DNA of 43,779 nt from Pantoea rwandensis (lineage in GTDB: Bacteria; Pseudomonadota; Gammaproteobacteria; Enterobacterales; Enterobacteriaceae). Position 1 is the first letter of the stretch, and every line of letters starts with the position of its first letter. The position numbers and the translations under genes were made by a program. Shown piece by piece: positions 1 through 7,962 of this stretch. The notes beneath the pieces were generated by a model that was not told where the DNA came from, did no database searches, and worked only from the letters and a program-made list of their open reading frames with translations. Location of the stretch: positions 1 through 43,779 of the forward strand of contig NZ_MLFR01000040.1 of assembly GCF_002095475.1 (NCBI RefSeq), in the 5' to 3' direction.

Positions 1-190
1 ATGGCGACCAAACAATCAGCACCACCCCATCGTAGGGTCGTCATTTATGGCGACCAAAACAATCAGCGCCAATCCATCGTAGGGTCGTCATTCATGGCGA
101 CCAAACAGTCAGCACCCAGCCATCGTAGGGGCGTCATTCATGGCGACCGAAACAGTCAGCACCCGGCCCATTCATGGCGGCCTTCACGCA
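1..190. repeat. Tandem REP-like palindrome array (left edge)
   Basis: Three units headed by GTAGGG start at 32, 79 and 125 (24 bp each, period 47 then 46 bp). A fourth unit tail (ATGGCGACC) sits at 1-9 and a degenerate one at about 168-180. Each unit is an imperfect palindrome (GGTCGTCAT, two bases, ATGGCGACC) followed by a conserved spacer containing CAGTCAGCAC or CAATCAGC. The array evidently continues left of the window. An open frame runs through it (1-357) only because the repeat lacks stops in that frame; I do not regard it as a gene. Confidence 0.8.
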
Positions 191-192
191 CC

Positions 193-1617
193 TCAGGCCA
201 CTTCATTCACCACGCTGCGTGGCTCCATCGCCGGAGAGGTTTGATTGCGGCCATTGCGTTTAGACAGATAGAGATTTTTATCCGCTGCGGAGACCAAGCG
301 GTTGATCACCCCCGGCCATTCTCGCTCACTCTGGGCGCTACCGCGTGCCAGACCTAAACTGACCGTCACGGTTACCGTATTGCCCTGAATCCAGAATTTC
401 TCTTTGACCATCGCCTGGCGTATCCCTTCGGCCAGTTGGTACAGTTGCAGGTGGCTGTAGTCAAACACCACCACCACAAACTCTTCGCCACCAAAACGAC
501 ACACCATGCCGCGATTACCCACTACGCGTTGCATACGGCGCGCAATCTCTTCCAGCACGCCATCACCGGCATCGTGACCAAAGTTATCGTTGATGGCTTT
601 GAAATAGTCGACATCCAGCATCAACACGCCCGCTTCGCGCTGTAGGGAGAACGGCTCCTGTTTCAGGCTTTCATACAGGCCGGAACGCGACAGCAGTTGG
701 GTGAGGAAATCAAAGTTCGCTCGCAGCGCCAAGCGATGATTGAGCTGACGAATGGCATCCATACTCACCGCCACCAACAGCGGGCTGAGAGCCACGGTCG
801 CCACGCCAAGCCGCGCCGAAGTGAGATGGCTGATCGGCAGTAGTGCGTCATCGCCCTGAATATTCATCACGCCGTGTGAGACGAGAACGATCTCAGTGAT
901 GCCCGTAATCAGGATCACCAAGCTTGTAACAGGAATCGGTAACACGATGGCACACCAGATCAGCGCCGGAACCGGGAAGGTCAGACTGCCTGCCCCGCCA
1001 ATCATCGCCCCTACGGTCAGCGACAGCACCACCGCAGCCAACGGCAACAGCTTGCCGGGATGCAACAAGGTGCGCGGGGATACGCTGCGCAATGAGCGCG
1101 CCAGCATCACCGGCAACAGCATTAATGAGGTCGAGAACTGCTCGCTAAACCAGTCGCTCCACGCCACAACGAATCTTGCATTAAAATCGATATCCTGTGC
1201 CCATGCGCCCCAAGTGGCACAGGCAGCAGCACCGAGAAAACAGGCAGGGAAAATGCGCATCGCATTGAACACCTGGCTATTAGCGGAAGGCGGTTGCAGG
1301 TGCTTAATCAGCATGCTGACTGACACGAGTATAAACAGGATATTGGCGAAGTTCACGGTCACCGCAGGCAGCGCCCAGCCGGAGAATACCGTGTCGTTAA
1401 AAATCATTGCAGCAAAGCACACCAGATAATTGGAGGTGGTATGCAGGAAAGGGTTGCGCACCATCAAACCGGCTATCAGCGCGTTAACGGGCCAGAATAG
1501 AGAGAACTCCTCCGGAATGCGCAGATGACTGCCGATAAAGCAGAAAAAAAGCGTAATGAGGAACAGCGAGAGTGCATTCTTTTTTAAATTATTTTCAGCA
1601 AACAGCTTAACGCGCAT
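193..1617 (-). CDS. Membrane-bound diguanylate cyclase (MASE1-like sensor, GGDEF domain)
   Basis: This 474-residue protein should make the second messenger cyclic di-GMP from two GTP at the inner membrane. The first ~300 residues are hydrophobic, with about eight membrane segments and a WPVNALIAGL stretch typical of MASE1-type sensors. The GGDEF domain runs from about 302 to 460, with LDVDYFKAIND near 333 (metal-binding Asp) and the active-site loop GGEEF at 376-380. GGEEF is a competent variant of GGDEF. The usual RxxD inhibitory site, which ends six residues before GGEEF, reads GNRG here, so product feedback is probably absent. The gene stands alone; upstream only a weak CAGGG ribosome site is visible. 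The input signal is unknown, and I cannot match it to one E. coli Dgc protein. Confidence 0.85.
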   Translation of the reverse strand: MRVKLFAENNLKKNALSLFLITLFFCFIGSHLRIPEEFSLFWPVNALIAGLMVRNPFLHTTSNYLVCFAAMIFNDTVFSGWALPAVTVNFANILFILVSVSMLIKHLQPPSANSQVFNAMRIFPACFLGAAACATWGAWAQDIDFNARFVVAWSDWFSEQFSTSLMLLPVMLARSLRSVSPRTLLHPGKLLPLAAVVLSLTVGAMIGGAGSLTFPVPALIWCAIVLPIPVTSLVILITGITEIVLVSHGVMNIQGDDALLPISHLTSARLGVATVALSPLLVAVSMDAIRQLNHRLALRANFDFLTQLLSRSGLYESLKQEPFSLQREAGVLMLDVDYFKAINDNFGHDAGDGVLEEIARRMQRVVGNRGMVCRFGGEEFVVVVFDYSHLQLYQLAEGIRQAMVKEKFWIQGNTVTVTVSLGLARGSAQSEREWPGVINRLVSAADKNLYLSKRNGRNQTSPAMEPRSVVNEVA

Positions 1618-1907
1618 ACGTCTGAACCCTGTAACCTGGAAATCGCTGCTTTCTGCCCATCGGCATCAGCAAGTATTAAACCTGAAATAACCGTGCAATG
1701 ATTCGGCAATTAAGCGAGTGTTCGTCACCCTACTCGGCGGCTGAACGGTGCTCAATCGCTGCGGATGTGCCGGCAACATAACCGTAGCGATGTGATTTAT
1801 CACGCGTGCCTCAAGCCGCACTGCAACTGTCTGACACGCAATACATTGCTCCGCGTCACTGCGCGCGCGAACAAGCAAGAATTGCTGCAATTATGCCCTG
1901 CAAATAA
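1618..1907. other. Intergenic region without recognisable gene
   Basis: About 290 bases lie between the diguanylate cyclase start and the terminator that follows the SulP gene. Short open frames on both strands here show no ribosome site, no recognisable domain and no plausible composition. The stretch presumably carries the cyclase promoter; I could not pick a convincing one. Confidence 0.4.
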
Positions 1908-1938
1908 AAAAATCGGATATCCGAGATATCCGATTTTT
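1906..1938 (-). terminator. Rho-independent terminator of the SulP gene (possibly bidirectional)
   Basis: A perfect 14-bp inverted repeat (1908-1921 with 1925-1938) with a three-base loop. On the minus strand the stem ends in a run of seven T, just downstream of the SulP stop at 1974. On the plus strand five T follow, so it may work both ways. Confidence 0.85.
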
Positions 1939-1973
1939 ACCTTAAAAACCAGCTTTTAAGCCAAATGATATTG

Positions 1974-3437
1974 CTATTTCATCGCGACTGGCCACTGACT
2001 CAGACGAATACCACGCTCGCCGGCGTTTTCTCCGAAATCTCGCAGCACGGCTTTGATGTCAGGGTCCATATACTCCGCGTTGTCATTATCAACAATCACC
2101 GTGCTGTTTTCGGGGATCTCGGCCAGTAACCCCTGCAATTTAGGGTTATGCATAAAGGTGAGATTTTGCTGAAAGCGCAGCACATAGTGATCGTCATAAC
2201 GGGTCAACTGCAACGCGTTGCGATGACTCTTGTAAATGCTGCAAAGGATTTGTGTTGCGATACCGATGCCAATTCCGGCCAGCATGCCAAACACCAGGAT
2301 GCCGCCAATCGTGGCGAGGAACGGAATGTACTGCTGGGTGCCCGTACGGAATTGCTCGATGAACAAGCGCGGCGTCGCGAGTTTATAGCCGGTATACAAC
2401 AGAACGGCGGCAAGGCTCGCAAGCGGAATCGCATTCAACAGATCGCTAAACCACAGGCCACAAATCAGCAGCAGTACACCGTGAATCAGGATTGATAATT
2501 TGGTCTGCGCACAGGCACTGACGTTAACCGAGCTGCGCACGATCACTGCGGTAATCGGCATCGCACCCAGGAAACCCGCCGTCAGGTTGCCCACGCCCTG
2601 TGCAAACATCTCTTTATTCGGCGAGGGGGCGGGATGCTGCGGCCGCAACTTTTTTAGTGCCTCTTGGCTAAGCAACGTTTCGAGGCTGGCGACCAGCGCC
2701 AGCGTCACGGCGACCATCCAGACAGAAGGATTCTGCCACGCCAGCCAATCAGGAGTTTCCAGCTCCGCTGCCAGCGCGGACAGGCTATCAAAGGTGGGCA
2801 AAGCGATACGTGGCAAGTCAGGAAACAGACGCTCGCCAAACAGGGTTGCCATGCAACCAAACAGCACGGCGATGAGCGGCCCGGGGATCCAGCTCAGCAC
2901 CTTCACGGATTTCACCATCGGTGTGGTCCAGAGCCACAAAATCGCTAAACCGATTCCCGCTACGATCATTGCACTGAGTGAAAATAGGAAATCACCCTTC
3001 ACCAGCGACACCAGCTCTGCATCACCCGTCGCACCCAGAGCCACCGGAATCTGCTGCATAATTAGCAGAATGCCGATAGCCGCCAGCATGCCTTTGATCA
3101 CGCTGCCCGGCACCAGTGAAATAAAGCGACCCGCTCGCAGCAAGCCAAACAGACACTGCAACACACCGGCCAGAATCAGCGCGGTTAGAAACGCAGAGAA
3201 ACTGCCGAGCGTTTGGATTGAAGCCACCACGATTGTCACCAAACCGGCAGCTGGGCCGCTCACGGCAAAGCGCGATGGGCTCAGTGAAGTGACCAACAAG
3301 CCACCGATCACTCCCGTAAGTAAACCGGCAAAAGGTGGCAGACCACTGGCTTGCGCAATGCCAAGGCAAAGTGGCAGTGCCACCAGAAAAACCACCAGAC
3401 CGGCGGGAATATCCTGACGAAGTGTATTCAGATTCAT
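1974..3437 (-). CDS. SulP-family inorganic anion transporter
   Basis: The 487-residue protein is an inner-membrane transporter of the SulP/SLC26 family, whose members move sulfate, bicarbonate or other anions by symport or exchange. The first ~400 residues carry the hydrophobic core, with the family-typical opening DIPAGLVVFLVALPLCLGIA, an SPSRFAVSGPAAGL segment and a VIKGMLAAIG segment. The last ~75 residues look like a short or degenerate STAS domain (a STVIVDNDNAEYMD stretch), shorter than in full-length family members. GAGGGCAG precedes the ATG at 3437. It is monocistronic, with a strong terminator behind it. The substrate cannot be read from the sequence; bicarbonate or sulfate are the usual choices. 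Confidence 0.85.
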   Translation of the reverse strand: MNLNTLRQDIPAGLVVFLVALPLCLGIAQASGLPPFAGLLTGVIGGLLVTSLSPSRFAVSGPAAGLVTIVVASIQTLGSFSAFLTALILAGVLQCLFGLLRAGRFISLVPGSVIKGMLAAIGILLIMQQIPVALGATGDAELVSLVKGDFLFSLSAMIVAGIGLAILWLWTTPMVKSVKVLSWIPGPLIAVLFGCMATLFGERLFPDLPRIALPTFDSLSALAAELETPDWLAWQNPSVWMVAVTLALVASLETLLSQEALKKLRPQHPAPSPNKEMFAQGVGNLTAGFLGAMPITAVIVRSSVNVSACAQTKLSILIHGVLLLICGLWFSDLLNAIPLASLAAVLLYTGYKLATPRLFIEQFRTGTQQYIPFLATIGGILVFGMLAGIGIGIATQILCSIYKSHRNALQLTRYDDHYVLRFQQNLTFMHNPKLQGLLAEIPENSTVIVDNDNAEYMDPDIKAVLRDFGENAGERGIRLSQWPVAMK

Positions 3438-4129
3438 GGCACGCTGCCCTCTTCGTATGGCGGGGTAAGCGCTTTAAAATGGCCGGACTCTTGCTGTGCC
3501 CTACTGAGATTTTTCGCTAATAAGGGTTTAAGTATCGTCACAATTATCTTCTCTCTACGTCCAGAAATATCGTTTTTTAAGCAAAGCCACAGGTATACGG
3601 ATGTGACTACAACAATCGATCGCGGGTTAAAGCAGAGTTTCCTCACAGAAATTGTTTATAGCTGCTTATGCTTACTGTTGCACAATGAATATTACTGACC
3701 GCAGGATCACAACGCGCCTTGTAAAATTATCGTCAGGAAATGTCATTCTAAAGTAATGAATTGCAAGCCAATGACACGACACTTAAAATAATTAATTTCA
3801 ATTAAATTAATAATATAAATTCAAACCTAGATTATTCATCTCAAATCAAACAACAAAACCATACATGCATACTGATTATGTCCTTGCACCAAAAAGGGGA
3901 AATGAACCTTTTGAGCTGAGAAAAATCTTAATTAAAAAATTTATGATTAGCACGAATAACTGGGTAACGAGCAAATTCACAATATTTACCGCTATTTTCT
4001 TGTGATGAATAAAGCAAGAGATCAGGAAAATAATGAGGAGAATAATAATGACGAGGAAAAGTAAATATTAATGGCCCTGAAATACTCACCAGAGCGCCTG
4101 CAAATACAGGCGCTGTTTAGTTCTATCTG
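3438..4129. other. Long AT-rich intergenic region
   Basis: This 690-bp gap separates two minus-strand genes. From about 3750 to 4080 it is far richer in A+T than its neighbours. At 4048-4071 a seven-codon frame (ATG ACG AGG AAA AGT AAA TAT TAA) follows a good GAGGAG ribosome site, and a 19-codon acidic frame starts at 4004, but neither is convincing as a gene. A GCGCCTG/CAGGCGC hairpin near 4093-4113 probably terminates the acid phosphatase gene. The right-hand end of the SulP side must hold that gene's promoter. Confidence 0.4.
4092..4114 (-). terminator. Hairpin downstream of acid phosphatase gene
   Basis: AGCGCCTG and CAGGCGCT form an eight-base stem with a short CAAATA loop, about 15 bases past the stop of the phosphatase gene. 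No strong T run follows on the minus strand, so terminator strength is uncertain. Confidence 0.45.
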
Positions 4130-4939
4130 CTATTGGCCGTTCCAGGCTTTTAAACGTGCTTCACGTACCTGAAGCTGCTGTTCTGGCGTAAGTTTGTTGT
4201 AGTTTTCCGCCATGCCACTTTCCCAGTCACCGTACAGTGGGTTAGGCAGAACAATAAACTGCGTACCGAAACGCTGATGATTGAGGCTCACAAACTGCTG
4301 ACGTTGCGCATTGCCTTGATGCCAGGTCGCACCGCCAAAATCATTTAAGTTATCGCCCACATACAACACCACGTTGTATCCGGCATTTTTGACCGCATCG
4401 AAGCGATCCTGCTTGTTGGAGTTGCCCGTGCTGAGGCGCACGGTTTTATCACTCACGCCGCTAAAGCCCAGTTTATTGAGGTTATCCACCGTGGCGGCGT
4501 AATCCTTCTGATCGCGGTTTGAAACATAGAACATGGTACCGCCATGGCTGTTCACATAGTTGGCAAACTCGACTGCGCCAGGCACTGCAGTGGCCTGACG
4601 TGCCTGGGTCCACGCGGACCAGGTTTTGCCAGAGAACGGCTGGCCATGTTTTGCCTGCCACGCGCTATAGGCGCTGTTGTCGATCATGGTTTCATCGAGA
4701 TCGACGATCACCGCCTTCGGTTTTCCCGCCAGCGATGGCGCGGCATCAAAGGCCATGCGCGCACTGTTAAACGCTTGCCAGCTCAACGCCTGATACTCAC
4801 CAGACTGCTGGAACCAGTTCACTGCTAATACCGATTGCTGGCCGAGTTGCTGCTGAGCCTGCTGTTTGGCCGGTTGCGCACATCCTGTCAGCAGCAACGC
4901 GAGAATGCCGGACGCCGCCAGCAACGTGGTGTTTTTCAT
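4130..4939 (-). CDS. Class C acid phosphatase, lipoprotein e(P4) family
   Basis: This HAD-superfamily phosphatase should act at the outer membrane or in the periplasm, removing phosphate from nucleotides such as NMP or 5'-AMP. The N-terminus is a lipoprotein signal with lipobox LLTGC (Cys20). The catalytic motif DLDETMID places the nucleophile and acid Asp at about 80 and 82, and YVGDNLNDF near residue 180 supplies the C-terminal metal-binding acids. The length of 269 residues fits the family. Two ATGs lie in tandem (4942 and 4939); the second sits at better distance from AAGGA, so I chose it. It is divergent from the laccase-domain gene at 5049 and has no operon partner. Confidence 0.85.
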   Translation of the reverse strand: MKNTTLLAASGILALLLTGCAQPAKQQAQQQLGQQSVLAVNWFQQSGEYQALSWQAFNSARMAFDAAPSLAGKPKAVIVDLDETMIDNSAYSAWQAKHGQPFSGKTWSAWTQARQATAVPGAVEFANYVNSHGGTMFYVSNRDQKDYAATVDNLNKLGFSGVSDKTVRLSTGNSNKQDRFDAVKNAGYNVVLYVGDNLNDFGGATWHQGNAQRQQFVSLNHQRFGTQFIVLPNPLYGDWESGMAENYNKLTPEQQLQVREARLKAWNGQ

Positions 4940-5048
4940 CATTTATTCCTTAAGTGATTATGGTCAGTTTGTGTAAAGCTTTAAAAATGTAGCAGTTAAC
5001 GTAAGCTGTGGGCAGAAGAATGCTGCCGCCCAGTCAAAGGAGACACTT

Positions 5049-5759
5049 ATGTCGCATTCCGGACCGCGTTCAACCTTGCTTGATGCCCTGCCATGGCTCG
5101 ATTATGCCTTCCAGCCGGCCGGCCAACCGGTTCCTGAGGAGGCGGCTTATGGTCAGCAACGCCACAGCGCCACCGTCGTGCTCGCCTCACAGAACCAGCC
5201 GCCGAAAAGCTGTGAATCTGATGGCGTGATAGGCGAGCAGCAGTTGCCCGTGGCGGTGTACACCGCTGACTGCCTGCCAGTGCTGTTTGCCGATACTCAG
5301 CATCATCAGGTGGCGGCCGTGCATGCCGGGCTAAAAGGCACGTTGAGTGGGGTATTGAACAGCGCAATTGATGGCCTAATGGAACGCGGCGCCCGCAGGG
5401 AGACGCTGCATGTCGCCATCGGCCCGGCAATCGGTCCATGCTGCTATGAACTGGGAAAAGATCTGGTGGCACAGATGCAGCAGCGCACGGATTTGCCCGA
5501 CCTTAAGTGGTCTGGCGATCAACCGCAGAATCACGCCGCGATTCGCCCACAGGCACGCGCACATCATCAAGGTGTATGGTTTGATTTACCGCATCTGGCG
5601 CGGGGATTGCTGTTACAGCGTGGAATTCCCGCACAGCAAATTGAGGTGCTGAATGTGTGTACCTATTGCATGGCAGAGGCGGGATCGAGCTATCGCTACA
5701 ACACCCATTTTGACAGCGGCTACCAATCGCGATTCTCTTGGATCCGTAGCCGGGATTAA
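5049..5759 (+). CDS. PgeF/YfiH-like laccase-domain (polyphenol oxidase family) protein, divergent paralogue
   Basis: The protein belongs to the Cu/Zn-binding family that includes E. coli YfiH (PgeF) and human LACC1, described as purine nucleoside phosphorylase/adenosine deaminase-like enzymes and as removing wrongly inserted L-Ser from peptidoglycan precursors. The metal ligands expected for the family are present: His39 (RHSATVV), Cys75 (YTADCLPVLF) and His92 (VAAVHAGLKG). AIGPAIGPCCYELG is also conserved. HAG is followed by LK rather than the usual WR, and the C-terminal CT...SYRYN segment departs from the common SYRRDG form. AAAGGAGA lies just before the ATG. The housekeeping yfiH normally neighbours rluD, so this is probably a second copy with its own role. 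Confidence 0.75.
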   Translation: MSHSGPRSTLLDALPWLDYAFQPAGQPVPEEAAYGQQRHSATVVLASQNQPPKSCESDGVIGEQQLPVAVYTADCLPVLFADTQHHQVAAVHAGLKGTLSGVLNSAIDGLMERGARRETLHVAIGPAIGPCCYELGKDLVAQMQQRTDLPDLKWSGDQPQNHAAIRPQARAHHQGVWFDLPHLARGLLLQRGIPAQQIEVLNVCTYCMAEAGSSYRYNTHFDSGYQSRFSWIRSRD

Positions 5760-5789
5760 CAGCTTCACTTCCCTGTGAAGCCCGATACA

Positions 5790-7109
5790 TCAGTGGATAA
5801 TGGCATTCAACGCCAGTACACCTGCCAGGCCGAGGATGGAGATCAACGTCTCCATCACCGTCCAGGTTTTCAGGGTTTCCACCACGCTCAGATTGAAATA
5901 GCCCTTAAACAGCCAGAAGCCCGGATCGTTCACGTGTGAGGCGATTACACTCCCCGAGCCAACCGCCAGCACCATCAGCGCCGGATCGGCATGCGTCACC
6001 GCGATAATCGGCGTGACGATCCCGGCGGTGGTGATCGCTGCCACGGTGGCCGATCCCAGAGCCACACGCAACATGGCGGCGACCGTCCAACACATCAGCA
6101 GCGGTGAAAGCGACGATCCCTTCATCATATCCGCGATATAGTTACCGACGCCGCTGTCCACCAGCACCTGTTTGAAGGCACCACCACCGGCAATGATGAA
6201 GATGATCATGGCGATGGCGGCAATCGATTCACCGCACATATCCATCACTTCTTCCATCTTGCGTCCGTTACGCAGCCCCAACGTCAACACCGCGATCACT
6301 ACCGCGATAAACAGCGCCACCGCCGGGTTACCGATAAATTCAAAGAACTGGCGCAGTGGGTTTTCTTTTGGCGTGGTCAGCTCGAATACTGCCGCAATCG
6401 CCATCAGCACCACCGGAATGATGGCGGCAAAGATACTGATACCAAAGCCTGGCATCTCTTCTTCGGTGAAGATCTTCGGGTTGTACAAGCCTTCTGGCGG
6501 TGACTTCTCAAAGCTCTTGAGGAATTTCGAGAAGATCGGACCGGCCACAATCACCGTTGGGATAGTGATGATCATGCCGTACAGCAGCGTCGTTCCGAGG
6601 TTGGCACCAAAGATGGTGGCGATCGCGGTTGGACCCGGATGCGGCGGCAGGAAACAGTGCGTGACGGAGAGCGCAGCCACCATCGGCACGCCGACGTAAA
6701 GCAGCGGCAAACCGGCAGCAGCAACAATGGTAAACACCAGCGGCAGCAGTAGCACGAAGCCCACTTCATAAAACATCGCCAGGCCAACAATTAATCCTGT
6801 GACCACCAGCGCCCATTGCAGCCGCTCTTTACCGAAGGCGGCAATCAGCGTGGTTGCCACGCGTTGTGCCGCGCCCGTATCCGAGACTAAGCGCCCGAGC
6901 ATGGCACCGAAGCCGAGGATCATTGCTAACCCGCCGAGCGTCGAACCAATACCTTTCTGGATCGAGGCCATCACGTTGAGCGGCGTCATCCCTTCGGCAA
7001 TACCCACCACCGCCGAAACAAACACCAACGCAATGAAGCCGTTGACCTTGAATACAATCATCAACACCAGTAGCAGTATCACACCCAGCACAATAATAGT
7101 TATTGGCAT
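5790..7109 (-). CDS. idnT: L-idonate/gluconate:H+ symporter IdnT (GntP family)
   Basis: IdnT imports L-idonate, and also gluconate or 5-ketogluconate, through the inner membrane. At 439 residues it has the exact length of E. coli IdnT and follows it closely: KVNGFIALV, GIGSTLGGLAMILGFGAMLG, the conserved THCFLPPHPGPTAIA loop and SGSVIASHVNDPGFWLFKGYF near the C-terminus. About twelve to fourteen membrane segments are apparent. AAGGATAA precedes the ATG. It is the last gene of idnD-idnO-idnT, separated from idnO by 79 bases that hold a strong hairpin. No idnR or idnK follows in the window, unlike the E. coli layout. Confidence 0.95.
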   Translation of the reverse strand: MPITIIVLGVILLLVLMIVFKVNGFIALVFVSAVVGIAEGMTPLNVMASIQKGIGSTLGGLAMILGFGAMLGRLVSDTGAAQRVATTLIAAFGKERLQWALVVTGLIVGLAMFYEVGFVLLLPLVFTIVAAAGLPLLYVGVPMVAALSVTHCFLPPHPGPTAIATIFGANLGTTLLYGMIITIPTVIVAGPIFSKFLKSFEKSPPEGLYNPKIFTEEEMPGFGISIFAAIIPVVLMAIAAVFELTTPKENPLRQFFEFIGNPAVALFIAVVIAVLTLGLRNGRKMEEVMDMCGESIAAIAMIIFIIAGGGAFKQVLVDSGVGNYIADMMKGSSLSPLLMCWTVAAMLRVALGSATVAAITTAGIVTPIIAVTHADPALMVLAVGSGSVIASHVNDPGFWLFKGYFNLSVVETLKTWTVMETLISILGLAGVLALNAIIH

Positions 7110-7151
7110 TTTTTATTATCCTTAGAAATACAGAGGGGTGATTAAGTTTTA

Positions 7152-7182
7152 GGCGCGGCCCGGCGATAACGCCAGCCGCGCC
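7152..7182 (-). other. Nested hairpin between idnO and idnT
   Basis: GGCGCGGC (7152-7159) pairs with GCCGCGCC (7175-7182), and an inner GGCG/CGCC stem with an ATAA loop sits inside. There is no strong T run on the minus strand. It looks like an intercistronic RNA stabiliser or partial terminator that would set the idnDO:idnT ratio. Confidence 0.6.
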
Positions 7183-7188
7183 ATGGCA

Positions 7189-7953
7189 TTACACGGCGAC
7201 GCGCATACCGCCATCGACAAACAGCAGGTGACCATTGACGAAATCAGAGGCGCCAGAAGCGAGGAATACCGCAGCTCCAATCAGCTCTTCCGGTTTACCC
7301 CAGCGCGCCGCCGGAGTGCGTTTGGTGAGCCAGCCGGTGAAAGCGGGATCGTCGGCCAGCGCCTGGGTCATCTCGGTGACGAAATAGCCAGGTGCGATGG
7401 CGTTCACCTGAATGTTATGGCGCGCCAGCTCAACGCACATGCCGCGAGTTAACATGGTGACGGCCCCTTTTGACGCGGCATACGGCGTGATGGTGTCGCG
7501 GCCCAGCTCGCTTTGCATCGAACCAATGTTGATGATCTTACCGCGCTGACGATCCACCATCTTTTTCGCCACGGTTTGAGAGACCAGGAACACGGCGGTC
7601 TGGTTAACGGCAATCACGTCATTCCAGTCCTGCTCCGGGAATTCAAGGAACGGACGGCGGCGCTGAATCCCGGCGTTGTTGACCAGAATATCAATCGGGC
7701 CCCATTCCGCTTCAATCTCATCTACCGCCTGCTGCACCTGCGCAGACTGCGTCACATCAAAGGCTTTGGCATGGGCACGTAAACCCAGCTCACGCAGCTT
7801 TGCCGCGCCCTGCTCTGCACCCTGTTCCGTGGTGGCGTTGACGATCACTTCCGCACCGGCTTCACCTAAACCACGCGCCAGCAGAAAACCAATACCGCGC
7901 GCGGAACCGGTCAATAGAACGCGCTTGCCTTCGAGGGAAAATAACTGACTCAT
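7189..7953 (-). CDS. idnO: Gluconate 5-dehydrogenase (5-keto-D-gluconate reductase) IdnO
   Basis: IdnO reduces 5-ketogluconate to D-gluconate with NAD(P)H in the cytoplasm, the second step of L-idonate use. It is a classical short-chain dehydrogenase: cofactor motif TGSARGIG near residue 15, NNAG near 90, and the catalytic Ser/Tyr/Lys in GSMQSELGRDTITPYAASKG. Its 254 residues match E. coli IdnO. A GTG lies directly before the ATG, but only the ATG at 7953 is properly spaced from AAGGAG, so I start there. The idnD stop is 9 bases upstream, consistent with one transcript. Confidence 0.95.
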   Translation of the reverse strand: MSQLFSLEGKRVLLTGSARGIGFLLARGLGEAGAEVIVNATTEQGAEQGAAKLRELGLRAHAKAFDVTQSAQVQQAVDEIEAEWGPIDILVNNAGIQRRRPFLEFPEQDWNDVIAVNQTAVFLVSQTVAKKMVDRQRGKIINIGSMQSELGRDTITPYAASKGAVTMLTRGMCVELARHNIQVNAIAPGYFVTEMTQALADDPAFTGWLTKRTPAARWGKPEELIGAAVFLASGASDFVNGHLLFVDGGMRVAV

Positions 7954-7962
7954 CACTGCTCC

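Noticed and set aside
1..357. 118-residue open frame at the left edge
   Set aside because: It is a translation of the tandem REP-like repeats and then of the antisense of the cyclase gene; it shows no domain.
2500..3417. 305-residue plus-strand open frame
   Set aside because: It is the antisense shadow of the SulP transporter gene; composition and lack of domains argue against it.
3434..3646. 70-residue minus-strand frame upstream of the SulP gene
   Set aside because: It lies in the promoter region and shows no recognisable feature or ribosome site.
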